From NCBI RefSeq assembly GCF_004339525.1, contig NZ_SMGE01000001.1, positions 4,154,001 to 4,218,000 on the forward strand: a DNA stretch of 64,000 bases. The letters are read 5' to 3'. The DNA comes from Flavobacterium sp. 90. GTDB lineage: Bacteria > Bacteroidota > Bacteroidia > Flavobacteriales > Flavobacteriaceae. Positions 9,306 through 17,337 of the stretch are shown piece after piece. The notes beneath the pieces are model-generated. The model did not search any database. It saw nothing but the letters and a program-made list of their open reading frames with translations, and was not told the DNA's origin. Positions within the stretch are counted from its first letter, which is position 1. Each line of letters begins with the position of its first letter. The translations under genes and the position numbers were made by a program.

Positions 9306-9355
9306 AAGATTAAACTGGTTTTGCTTATATTTACTTCTTTCAATAAATCATCGCT

Positions 9356-10021
9356 ATGAAAATCAACCTGTCTGTATATTTTAGAACATTTTTATTTCTT
9401 GGATTTTTTTTCTGTGCTATTGCTGTAAATGCACAACATGAAGTATATGCAACTCCTGCACAACATCAGGTTGAGGATACAACTTTTGTGAATTTAAAGG
9501 ATTACAGTCAGGATTTTATTTATGATATGAAGTATGCGACAGAAGATAATTTCCTGAAAGCTAAAGTTTATGATTGTGCCGAGTGTATGTTGCGTTATAA
9601 AACTGTAAAAGCTTTAATTGCCGCCAACAAAGAATTTATGAAACAAGGCTGCAAAATAAAACTGTTTGATTGTTACCGACCTTTATCGATTCAGAAAAAA
9701 ATGTGGGAAATCGTTTCGAATCCGGAATATGTGGCAGATCCAAAAAAAGGCTCCATCCATAATAGAGGAGGAGCCGTTGATATTACTTTAGTAAATGCCC
9801 AAGGAGAAGAACTCGAAATGGGAACTGCTTTTGATTTTTTTGGAATTGAAGCAAGTCATAATTATAAAAAATTTCCAACATCAGTACGAGCAAACAGAAA
9901 GTATCTGAAAATGGTAATGATTCAAAATGGCTTTAATTCATTTGATTCAGAATGGTGGCATTATAATCTAAAAACAGGTTTAAATGATAAAGTTTCCAAT
10001 CAAAAATGGGATTGCAATTAA
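9356..10021 (+). CDS. D-alanyl-D-alanine dipeptidase (VanX/DdpX family)
   Basis: The 221-residue peptidase M15D protein has a signal peptide (to about residue 26). Its zinc and catalytic residues match VanX: His135 and Asp142 in SIHNRGGAVD, Glu199 and His202 in EWWH, and Arg108 in YRP, with VanX spacing. It should cleave D-Ala-D-Ala outside the cytoplasm. There are no vanH/vanA neighbours, so a role in peptidoglycan recycling or nutrition is more likely than glycopeptide resistance. Its stop codon abuts the stop of the convergent gene at 10022. Confidence 0.85.
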   Translation: MKINLSVYFRTFLFLGFFFCAIAVNAQHEVYATPAQHQVEDTTFVNLKDYSQDFIYDMKYATEDNFLKAKVYDCAECMLRYKTVKALIAANKEFMKQGCKIKLFDCYRPLSIQKKMWEIVSNPEYVADPKKGSIHNRGGAVDITLVNAQGEELEMGTAFDFFGIEASHNYKKFPTSVRANRKYLKMVMIQNGFNSFDSEWWHYNLKTGLNDKVSNQKWDCN

Positions 10022-10588
10022 TTATTCAACACATCTGATGTTGTCAATAAAATAGGTATTTGGATGGTAAACTTTACCATTCAATTCAGATGTTAAATCA
10101 GGTCTGACAATATAATCTTCAACATCTGTTAAGTATTTTATTCTCATAATAGAAACCGGTGATTTTTTTAATTCTTCAAAATTATCTTTCAGGAACATAA
10201 AATATCCGGTGTTTACACGATTATCAAAACCTTTATCATCGCGAATAAGGGTTCCGCAATTTTCCTGATTGACGTGAATTAAAGTAACGATTTTACCGTT
10301 TTCTAATTGCAAAAATAGTTTTGAATTTTTGTCAAAACAATTTGCTTTTATAAAGTCTTTACTTTTTTGAATTAATTGCAGGTTTAAGGTTGGTAAACCA
10401 TCAGTTTGAGCCAATGAAAAGAAAACATAATTAGATGTTCCTCCAAAGTTTTTCTCACTAATTAAGTATTCGTTAGTTATTTTATAAGTACCAATTGAGT
10501 CTGATACATTAGCACTGTATTCACATGGTTTTTGGGCAAATGCAGTAAGGGTTAATAGAAAAAAAGTTAGTGTAATTAGTTGTTTCAT
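10022..10588 (-). CDS. secreted hypothetical protein
   Basis: I do not recognise this 188-residue protein. The ATG at 10588 gives a clean signal peptide (MKQLITLTFFLLTLTAFA), so the upstream ATG at 10609, which would overlap the next gene, is not preferred. The mature part is soluble, mixed alpha/beta in appearance, and has cysteines near CEYSAN, ANCFD, ENCGT and at the end (RCVE), suggesting disulphides. It follows the methyltransferase gene with a 2-bp gap, so it is probably cotranscribed. Confidence 0.65.
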   Translation of the reverse strand: MKQLITLTFFLLTLTAFAQKPCEYSANVSDSIGTYKITNEYLISEKNFGGTSNYVFFSLAQTDGLPTLNLQLIQKSKDFIKANCFDKNSKLFLQLENGKIVTLIHVNQENCGTLIRDDKGFDNRVNTGYFMFLKDNFEELKKSPVSIMRIKYLTDVEDYIVRPDLTSELNGKVYHPNTYFIDNIRCVE

Positions 10589-10590
10589 TT

Positions 10591-11772
10591 TTAAGTTATT
10601 TTTCTGCAAATTAAAACTATTTTGTTATCATTTTTATCTGTCGTAAAAAAACAATACAAATTTCCACCATTTTTTATTTTCCATTTTTTTCGAATGTTTT
10701 CTACCGTGTCCGGAAAGTTTCGTGTAGTAAGGTTTGCCTGTTGATTTGCAAGTTCAGATTTCATCTCATTTTTACTGTACGGAATCACTTTTTCGATTTC
10801 GAAAGTTCTTCCCGGAAAATCAATTAGTTCATCTGAAGTATACAAATGAGAATGTTTGTGTAATTTATTAATATCAAAAATAGTGCTTACTTCATCAAAA
10901 CCGCCGGATTTCATAATCGCCGAATTGGGTTCGTAAACGTACTTTTGAGGTAAATGATAAAAAGCAAAAACAGAATCATCACCTAAAACAAATTCGAAAG
11001 TTTCTGTTTTTTGTTTTAGAATATTGGCAGTTTTAATTGTGATGTCGCCCTTGTAATGATTGTGAATTTCAAAAAGCAATTCTTTTACTTCATTTTCAAG
11101 CGCAATAATATGAATGTTTTTAACGAATTTGAGTTCAGATAAACCAGCAGAAATATCGAGTAAAGGAGCTGTTTTTATTAGAATAGAATCTGTTTTTTCA
11201 AAATAAAAATCTAAAGATTCCGGAACATTCGGCAAACAATCTTTTAGCATAAAAACTTTGCCTTTTGCGTCATTTCTGCGGGAAGGATCAATATAAATCC
11301 AATCCCATTTTTGATCTGATTCTTTCAGAACATTAGCAGAATCATTGGCATAACACACACAATTTTCAACTTTAAGCTGTTCAAAATTATGTTTTACAAT
11401 TGCAGATAAATCTTCGTTTATTTCGCAATGTGCAATGTTTTTAAATCTTTTAGAAAAGTAATAATCATCAACGCCAAAACCTCCTGTAAGATCAATCAAA
11501 GATTCTCCCGAAATTAAAGAAGCTTTGTAAGCAGCCGTTTTTTCGGATGAGGTTTGTTCTACAGAGATTTTACTTGGATAAATGATGTTTTCTGTCAAAA
11601 ACCAAGTTGGCAATTTATCTTTTGCTTTGGATTTTGCTTCAATTTGATTTAAAATCAGAATCCAGTCTACTTCCGGAAACGGATTTTTCTGAAGCGCTAA
11701 TTTTGTAATTGGGGCACCACTATTTTGAGTTATAAAATCCTGAATATTTTGGCTTAAAATAGAAGTATTCAA
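10591..11772 (-). CDS. THUMP-like class I SAM-dependent methyltransferase
   Basis: The 393-residue protein has a Rossmann methyltransferase core at about residues 90-200 with motif I LIDLTGGFGVDDYYF and the catalytic/substrate motif DPSRR. The C-terminus (about 280-393) resembles the PG_1098 ferredoxin-like and THUMP-like domains annotated in Bacteroidota, which suggests an RNA substrate; the actual target is unknown. The order of genes is permease, methyltransferase, secreted protein, with spacers of 3 and 2 bp, so these three form one transcription unit on the minus strand. Confidence 0.8.
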   Translation of the reverse strand: MNTSILSQNIQDFITQNSGAPITKLALQKNPFPEVDWILILNQIEAKSKAKDKLPTWFLTENIIYPSKISVEQTSSEKTAAYKASLISGESLIDLTGGFGVDDYYFSKRFKNIAHCEINEDLSAIVKHNFEQLKVENCVCYANDSANVLKESDQKWDWIYIDPSRRNDAKGKVFMLKDCLPNVPESLDFYFEKTDSILIKTAPLLDISAGLSELKFVKNIHIIALENEVKELLFEIHNHYKGDITIKTANILKQKTETFEFVLGDDSVFAFYHLPQKYVYEPNSAIMKSGGFDEVSTIFDINKLHKHSHLYTSDELIDFPGRTFEIEKVIPYSKNEMKSELANQQANLTTRNFPDTVENIRKKWKIKNGGNLYCFFTTDKNDNKIVLICRKIT

Positions 11773-11775
11773 TGT

Positions 11776-12867
11776 TTAAATTCTTTCGGTTAATACGGAG
11801 ACAATTTTGTTGTTAGGAAAAAACTCTTTCAAAATTACTTTCAGCATAGTAAAAACTGGAATTGCGATAATCATTCCGACGATTCCAAAAGTAATTCCGC
11901 TGATTAAAGTAACTAAGAATATTTCCAGCGGGTGCGAATTTACACTTTTTGACGAAATTATAGGTTGACTAATATTATTATCAATCGCCTGAACCAGCAA
12001 AAAGCCAATGATTACATATATAGTAGTAGGCAAAATTTCGGTTCTGAAATCACTTCCAATTAAACTAATCATCGTTAAAAGCCCAGCTAATATAGTTCCG
12101 ATAATTGGTCCTATGTATGGAATAATGTTCAAGATGGCACATAAAAATGCAATTACAAAGGCATTTTTATTTCCGAAAATTATCAAAACAATAAAATAGA
12201 GAATAAACACAACGGTTAATTGAAGCAATAAACCAATAAAATAGCGTGTTAGAAAGTGATTTATTTTTGTAATAGAATTTAGAATTTTATCCTCGTTTGT
12301 ATCCGGAAGAATTTTTCTTGCAGTTACTTTAAAAGCGTCCTGATCTTTAATAAAGAAAAAAGTAATAAAAAACACAGAAACTAATCCCATTCCCATATCG
12401 GCCATAAAGCCAAAAATCGAATTTAAAAATGCTGTGAAATAACTAAAATCTAATAACGAAGTTACTTTAGGATTCTTTAAAACTTTATCAAAATCAACGT
12501 GCTGAATATTGAAATAAGTTTCGATACTTTTCTCGCTTTCAATAAATTGCTGTTGCAAATGATTGGTATCTAATAAAGATAAATTATTGGCTTGCGAAAT
12601 AATTAGCGGAACAAATAATAGTATAAAACCAACAATTGCGAGTATGAAAATAATCAGAGCAGTTGTTGCTGCAAGTGAATTACCGAATTTCAATCTCTTT
12701 TTTAAAAATTGTATCAAAGGATTGGCAATCAGACATAATAGCAATGAAACGCACAAATAAACAATTACGGTTTGTATTTCGTACAAAAAGTATAAAATGG
12801 CTGCAATAATCAAGATTGTTGCCAGAGCTCTTAGGATTCCGTTTGAAATAATTTTTGATGTTATCAT
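11776..12867 (-). CDS. AI-2E family (PerM/UPF0118) transporter
   Basis: This 363-residue polytopic inner-membrane protein has about seven or eight transmembrane segments: pairs near 10-45 and 60-85, one near 150-175 and a cluster at 205-345. The conserved family pattern includes the NIIPYIGPIIGTILAG loop and the C-terminal DN.ISQPIISSKSVNSHPL motif. Members have been associated with autoinducer-2 export or with Na+/Li+-H+ antiport, so the substrate is open. It is the first gene of the small operon with the THUMP-like methyltransferase (3-bp gap). Confidence 0.85.
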   Translation of the reverse strand: MITSKIISNGILRALATILIIAAILYFLYEIQTVIVYLCVSLLLCLIANPLIQFLKKRLKFGNSLAATTALIIFILAIVGFILLFVPLIISQANNLSLLDTNHLQQQFIESEKSIETYFNIQHVDFDKVLKNPKVTSLLDFSYFTAFLNSIFGFMADMGMGLVSVFFITFFFIKDQDAFKVTARKILPDTNEDKILNSITKINHFLTRYFIGLLLQLTVVFILYFIVLIIFGNKNAFVIAFLCAILNIIPYIGPIIGTILAGLLTMISLIGSDFRTEILPTTIYVIIGFLLVQAIDNNISQPIISSKSVNSHPLEIFLVTLISGITFGIVGMIIAIPVFTMLKVILKEFFPNNKIVSVLTERI

Positions 12868-12925
12868 GTTTCGATTTTAGATGATAAATATAGGAAAAAG
12901 CATTTAAAATTTTCGTGGAAACAAA

Positions 12926-12954
12926 AAAAAGCGAGATGAATACATCTCGCTTTT
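12926..12954. terminator. intrinsic terminator after the M43 protease gene
   Basis: An 8-bp stem (GCGAGATG / CATCTCGC, 12931-12938 and 12943-12950) with a 4-base loop is flanked by A and T runs. It lies downstream of the minus-strand protease gene and would work in both directions. Confidence 0.7.
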
Positions 12955-12979
12955 AAGTTTGCTATCTTGATTTCTTTTA

Positions 12980-13930
12980 TTAGATTCCAAAAGCAGCTCT
13001 TGGACCTCCTGAAAGGAATATTGCAGCCATTCTGCTTTTTTGCCCGTTTGAAAACATGTACATTGCGTTATCGTCAACATAATCCATGTAGTTCATTGTC
13101 ATTTCTACAGGAGTACCAGAACAAGTACTGTAGTGAGGGTAAGCAGGTACACCATAATTTTCCTCATTGTGAGTTGGAGTATCTGATACTAAATCGCTTC
13201 CGCAAGTTGCATCTCCCCAAATGTGACGTAAGTTCATCCAGTGACCAACTTCGTGAGTTGCAGTTCTACCTAAGTTAAAAGGAGCATTTGCAGCACCTGA
13301 TAATCCAAAATATCTAGAATCAATTACAACTCCGTCTGTAGCAGAAGCTCCACCAGGAAATTGTGCATAACCTAGGATTCCGCCGCCAATTGCGCAAGCC
13401 CATAAGTTAAGTTTTGTAGTTGGCGAAGTTGGCGCTAAACCACCTTGTGCAACTTTTTTCACGGCGTCGTTTGTTCCCCATGAAGTTTTTGTAGTTGATT
13501 TTCTGATGATTTGGTCTAATACAAAAGAAATTCCAACATTAGCTTTTACACCAGCAAAAAGAGCAGGTACGCTATTGTAATCTGAGTTTAATGCATTGAA
13601 ATCTTTGTTAAGAACATCAATTTGAGATTGAATTTGTGCATCAGAGATGTTTTGAGCAGCTGTTTTGTACAAAACATTTACTACAACCGGAATTTGAACT
13701 TTGCCATTTACAAGTTTTCCGGAAAGCATTGCTTTGTTTGTGTATGCTTCAATTTCATTCATTCTGATCGCTAACATCGGATCAGCTTTTAATTGTGCTT
13801 CTAAAACTTCTTGTGTGGCGCATCCACGACGAGCTGTTGCACTTGTTTCTGAGCTAGCAGCTTCAGATTGGTCATTTTGACAAGAAAACAGCACTAACGC
13901 TGTGAATGCGGTAATCAGAACTTTTTTCAT
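12980..13930 (-). CDS. M43 family (pappalysin/cytophagalysin) zinc metalloprotease lipoprotein
   Basis: The 316-residue secreted protease has a lipoprotein signal (LFSC, Cys about residue 17). The extended metzincin zinc motif is HEVGHWMNLRHIWG (HExxHxxxLxHxxG), and the Met-turn lies in MTMNYMDYVDD. Its organisation, with an N-terminal propeptide-like region (about 30-90) before the catalytic domain, matches M43 enzymes of Bacteroidota. It is expected to act on proteins at the cell surface. It stands alone, with a terminator downstream and a 305-bp upstream region. Confidence 0.88.
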   Translation of the reverse strand: MKKVLITAFTALVLFSCQNDQSEAASSETSATARRGCATQEVLEAQLKADPMLAIRMNEIEAYTNKAMLSGKLVNGKVQIPVVVNVLYKTAAQNISDAQIQSQIDVLNKDFNALNSDYNSVPALFAGVKANVGISFVLDQIIRKSTTKTSWGTNDAVKKVAQGGLAPTSPTTKLNLWACAIGGGILGYAQFPGGASATDGVVIDSRYFGLSGAANAPFNLGRTATHEVGHWMNLRHIWGDATCGSDLVSDTPTHNEENYGVPAYPHYSTCSGTPVEMTMNYMDYVDDNAMYMFSNGQKSRMAAIFLSGGPRAAFGI

Positions 13931-14235
13931 AATAATTTGGATTTTTGTTATAAAAAATTACATTTGGTTAATTATGTAGCAATTTTATAACAAAAACATA
14001 TTGCAGCAAAACTTTTGCAATAAAATATTTGTGAGAATTTTACAATCCCTTGTATAGTCTAGTTCCTACAAAAATGTTAAAGTTATTTTTAAGATGTTTT
14101 TTCTTACTTATTGTTTTTGAATGCACTTTAACGATGTTATTTGTCTTTAATCGAGTGTTTTAAATATTTCTGTTAAATACGATCCAGAATTGGTTCCCAT
14201 TTTAGTTAATTGTTTTGTAATATTTTAACAAAAAC
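13931..14235. other. intergenic region, promoter side of the M43 gene
   Basis: These 305 bases lie between the protease start and the stop of the rRNA/tRNA methyltransferase gene. They are very A/T-rich. I see no ORF, repeat or clear hairpin; they presumably hold the protease promoter and the 3' end of the methyltransferase operon. Confidence 0.4.
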
Positions 14236-14733
14236 TCACAAAGCAGTAATCTCGTACAAAGCAATACTTGCAGCTTGCACCACATTCATGCTTGAATTTT
14301 TGCCAAACATATTTATGTGGACAATTTGGTTCGAAATTTTTAAAAGTTCATCAGAGATTCCATCAATTTCACTTCCTAGTAAAAGTGCAATTTTTTGATT
14401 GGCGGGAATAACAACTTCTTTAAGAGGTTTACTATTGCTTGCGATTTCCAAGGCAATAATTTCGAAGTTATTTTGAAGTAAGTAATCTTTAAGAACACTA
14501 GTTTCTTCGATTACAGAATGAGGCACGTGAAGATGTGTGCTTCTTGAAGTTTTATTGATTTTACGAGGCGTCAGCGGAATATCTTTTCCTAAAAAGATAA
14601 TATTTTCGACACCAAAAGCTTCAGCAATTCTAAAGAGAGAACCAATATTCTGTTGAAAATAGATGTGATCACAAACCAGTGTTATCGGAAATGTTTTTCT
14701 TTGAAATTGATTTTCTTCGTGAGTAAGCTGCAC
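14236..14733 (-). CDS. TrmH/SpoU family RNA 2'-O-methyltransferase
   Basis: This small SPOUT methyltransferase has the family motifs N(I/V)GSLFRIAEAFGVE near the N-terminus, ALLLGSEIDGIS in the middle and the knot-forming NMFGKNSSMNVVQAASIALYE at the C-terminus. I chose the GTG at 14733 (165 aa, beginning VQLTHEENQF). It starts 10 bases past the upstream stop, whereas the ATG at 14778 would overlap that gene by 35 bp with a non-family leader. The RNA target is not deducible. It lies in an operon with the DUF4159 gene. Confidence 0.8.
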   Translation of the reverse strand: MQLTHEENQFQRKTFPITLVCDHIYFQQNIGSLFRIAEAFGVENIIFLGKDIPLTPRKINKTSRSTHLHVPHSVIEETSVLKDYLLQNNFEIIALEIASNSKPLKEVVIPANQKIALLLGSEIDGISDELLKISNQIVHINMFGKNSSMNVVQAASIALYEITAL

Positions 14734-14743
14734 CTTTTTTAGT

Positions 14744-15382
14744 TTAATTGGTAAAGATATAATTGATAATATTAGCACCCATTTTCAATGCTTTTTCTCT
14801 AACGGCTAATGGATCATTATGCACTTCTGCATCTTCCCATCCATCACCTAAATCACATTCGTAAGTATATAATAAAACGAGTTTATTGTCTACAAAAATC
14901 CCAAAAGCCTGTGCTCGCGTTCCATCATGTTCGTGAATTTTTGGTAATCCATTCGGAAATGGAAACGGTTTTTGGAAAATAGGATGATTTGCCGGAAGTT
15001 CTACTAAATTATTATTGGGAAAGATTTTTTTAATTTCTTTTCGAATATATTGATCCATTCCATAATTATCATCAATATGAAGAAATCCGCCACCATTTAA
15101 ATAATTTCGAAGATTTGCAACATCCGAATCGCTAAAAACGACATTTCCGTGTCCCGTCATATGAACAAAAGGATACGAAAGCAAATCCGGATTACTTGGT
15201 TCAACCGTAGAAGGTTTTGGTTTTATTCGCGTATTAATGTTTGCATTACAAAATTTAATCAAATTAGGCAAAGAAGTTGGATTTGCATACCAATCGCCGC
15301 CGCCGCTATATTTAAGCAAAGCAATTTCTTGTGAAAATGAAGAAACAGAAATCAGTAAAAACAGAAACAATATTTTTTTCAT
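14744..15382 (-). CDS. DUF4159 domain secreted protein
   Basis: The 212-residue protein has a signal peptide (MKKILFLFLLISVSSFS) followed by a single DUF4159 domain: the GGGDWYANP start, the FVHMTGHG motif, LNGGGFLHIDDNYG and an acidic DLGDGWED segment. The glutamine-amidotransferase-like fold of this family has been predicted but no reaction is established. A periplasmic location is likely. It precedes the TrmH-type gene, probably in one transcript. Confidence 0.8.
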   Translation of the reverse strand: MKKILFLFLLISVSSFSQEIALLKYSGGGDWYANPTSLPNLIKFCNANINTRIKPKPSTVEPSNPDLLSYPFVHMTGHGNVVFSDSDVANLRNYLNGGGFLHIDDNYGMDQYIRKEIKKIFPNNNLVELPANHPIFQKPFPFPNGLPKIHEHDGTRAQAFGIFVDNKLVLLYTYECDLGDGWEDAEVHNDPLAVREKALKMGANIINYIFTN

Positions 15383-15404
15383 ACGATTTTAAATTATCGG
15401 GTTG

Positions 15405-15482
15405 TCATTGCGAGGAACGAAGCAACCTCACTAGTAATTCGGCCTCTAAAGCTTTGTCAAAGTTTTAAACTTTGACAAAGCT
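15405..15482. repeat. dispersed repeat: GCGAGGAACGAAG element plus TTTGTCAAAG palindrome
   Basis: TTGCGAGGAACGAAGCAA (15408-15425) is followed by a perfect 15-bp inverted repeat GCTTTGTCAAAGTTT / AAACTTTGACAAAGC (15451-15465 and 15467-15481). The same two modules recur together at 34581-34704. The palindrome may also terminate transcription between the rsmE and DUF4159 genes. Confidence 0.75.
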
Positions 15483-15494
15483 AGCGTTAATCAA

Positions 15495-16205
15495 CTAAAT
15501 ATTCTCATTAAAAAACACCACACTATGACAAGCCACAACTGCAGCAGTTTCAGTTCTTAAACGAGTATTTCCTAACATAACCGGCTGAAAATTATTTTCT
15601 AAAGCCAATGCAATTTCCTTTTCCGAAAAATCTCCTTCGGGACCAATTAAAAGCGTTACGTTTTCATTTGGTTTCAAAACTTCTTTCAATGATTTTTTAT
15701 CGGTTTCTTCGCAATGTGCTATTAATTGTAAACCTTCATTTTGTTGTTTGATGAATTCTTTAAACGAAATCGCCTCATTTAATTTTGGTAAATAAGTTTC
15801 GTTAGATTGTTTCATTGCCGAAAGAATAATCTTTTCAAAACGCTCTAAATTAATCACTTTACGTTCCGATCGATCACAAATTATAGGCGTAATTTCCTGA
15901 ATTCCTATTTCGGTAGCTTTTTCCAGAAACCATTCAAAACGATCGTTCATTTTGGTTGGTGCAACCGCAAGATGCAAACGATATTTAGGTTCAGGAGATT
16001 TTTTTATCGAAAGTACTTCAACAATACATTTGTTATCAGAAGCAAGCGTAATTTCGGTTTCAAACAATAATCCCAGACCATTTGTAACGTGTAGAATATC
16101 TGAATCTTTTTTTCGTAAAACCTTTATAATATGTCGGCTTTCTTCTTTATCAAAGAAAAAAGTTTCAGTCGTTTCGTCAATATCAGGATTGTAAAATAAT
16201 TGCAT
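15495..16205 (-). CDS. rsmE: 16S rRNA (uracil-1498-N3)-methyltransferase
   Basis: This 236-residue protein matches RsmE over its full length: an N-terminal PUA-like domain (FFFDKEESRHIIKVLRKKD) and a C-terminal SPOUT domain with AVAPTKMNDRFEWFLEKATEIG, LLIGPEGDFSEKEI and LGNTRLRTETAAV. It methylates N3 of U1498 of 16S rRNA in the 30S subunit. The gene sits 3 bp downstream of tsaD and is probably cotranscribed with it, forming a small translation-related operon. Confidence 0.93.
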   Translation of the reverse strand: MQLFYNPDIDETTETFFFDKEESRHIIKVLRKKDSDILHVTNGLGLLFETEITLASDNKCIVEVLSIKKSPEPKYRLHLAVAPTKMNDRFEWFLEKATEIGIQEITPIICDRSERKVINLERFEKIILSAMKQSNETYLPKLNEAISFKEFIKQQNEGLQLIAHCEETDKKSLKEVLKPNENVTLLIGPEGDFSEKEIALALENNFQPVMLGNTRLRTETAAVVACHSVVFFNENI

Positions 16206-16208
16206 AAT

Positions 16209-17231
16209 TTAAAATTGAATTCGCGCTTTAGAAACTACAGCTGAAGTTTCAAAACGACTTGATAAATATTTTTGATATCCTACAATTCCAATCATTGCGG
16301 CATTATCTGTTGTGTATTCGAATTTTGGAACAAAAGTTTTCCAGCCATATTTAGCTTCACTTTCTTTCAATCGGGTTCTGATTCCTGAATTTGCCGAAAC
16401 TCCGCCACCAATTGCAATTTGTGTGATTCCGGTTTCTTTTACGGCTAATTTCAGTTTATCCATCAAAATTTCGATGATCGTATATTGAATAGAAGCACAG
16501 ATATCATTCAGATTTTCTTCGATGAAATTTGGATTCTTTAATTTTTCCTTCTGAATAAAGTATAAAATTGCGGTTTTTAATCCGGAGAAACTAAAATCTA
16601 ATCCCGGAACTTTAGGTTTTGTAAACGCAAATGCTTTTGGATTTCCTTCTTTGGCATATTTGTCGATCAAAGGTCCGCCAGGATAAGGAAGACCAAGGAT
16701 TTTGGCACTTTTATCAAAAGCTTCTCCAACCGCGTCATCAGTGGTTTCTCCGATAATTTCCATATCAAAAAAACCGTTTACTTTCACGATTTGAGTATGA
16801 CCTCCGCTAATGGTTAACGCCAAAAACGGAAACTCTGGTTTATCAAAACCTTCTTCGTCTATAAAATGAGCTAAAATATGGGCATGCATATGATTGACAG
16901 CTATTAACGGAATCTTTAGCGCTAATGACAGCGATTTACTAAAAGAACTTCCAACTAATAAAGATCCCATTAAACCTGGACCTTGCGTAAAGGCAATGGC
17001 AGTTAATTGTTCTTTTTGTACATTTGCTTTACGAAGTGCAGCATCAATTACAGGAACAATATTTTGTTGATGTGCTCTTGAAGCTAATTCAGGAACGACA
17101 CCACCGTATTGGTTGTGAATTAGCTGATTGGCCACAACATTTGAGAGTACTTTATCGTTATGTAAAACCGCGGCAGCAGTATCGTCGCATGAACTTTCGA
17201 TGGCAAGAATAAAAACCTCTGAATTTTGCAT
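16209..17231 (-). CDS. tsaD: tRNA N6-adenosine threonylcarbamoyltransferase
   Basis: With the ATG at 17231 the protein is 340 residues, the normal TsaD length; the frame to 17264 adds an unconserved leader. It shows the ASKHA fold signatures: ILAIESSCDDTAAAV at the N-terminus, the metal-binding HMHAH (His114, His118), the SGGHTQ loop and IAIGGGVSANSGIR. TsaD transfers the threonylcarbamoyl group to A37 of ANN-decoding tRNAs with TsaB/C/E. The gene is divergent from tamB, sharing a 106-bp upstream region. Confidence 0.95.
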   Translation of the reverse strand: MQNSEVFILAIESSCDDTAAAVLHNDKVLSNVVANQLIHNQYGGVVPELASRAHQQNIVPVIDAALRKANVQKEQLTAIAFTQGPGLMGSLLVGSSFSKSLSLALKIPLIAVNHMHAHILAHFIDEEGFDKPEFPFLALTISGGHTQIVKVNGFFDMEIIGETTDDAVGEAFDKSAKILGLPYPGGPLIDKYAKEGNPKAFAFTKPKVPGLDFSFSGLKTAILYFIQKEKLKNPNFIEENLNDICASIQYTIIEILMDKLKLAVKETGITQIAIGGGVSANSGIRTRLKESEAKYGWKTFVPKFEYTTDNAAMIGIVGYQKYLSSRFETSAVVSKARIQF

Positions 17232-17252
17232 ATAAAGGCACGAATTTTGAAT

Positions 17253-17260
17253 TATATTTG
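17253..17260 (+). promoter_or_regulatory. candidate -7 box for tamB
   Basis: TATATTTG fits TAnnTTTG exactly. A TTG lies 24 bases upstream, slightly beyond the usual spacer, so this is a weak call. Confidence 0.3.
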
Positions 17261-17337
17261 ACAAATCAAATTATTAATTTTCTTTGACTGTAAGGAGAAG
17301 CCAAAATTAAAGAATTTTTATCAAAAACAGGCGTTCT

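Noticed and set aside
9356..10021. Vancomycin-resistance cluster
   Set aside because: Only a VanX-like gene is present; vanH, vanA and regulators are absent.
15451..15481. Attachment site or mobile-element end
   Set aside because: The palindrome is repeated elsewhere, no integrase or transposase is near and no target duplication is seen.
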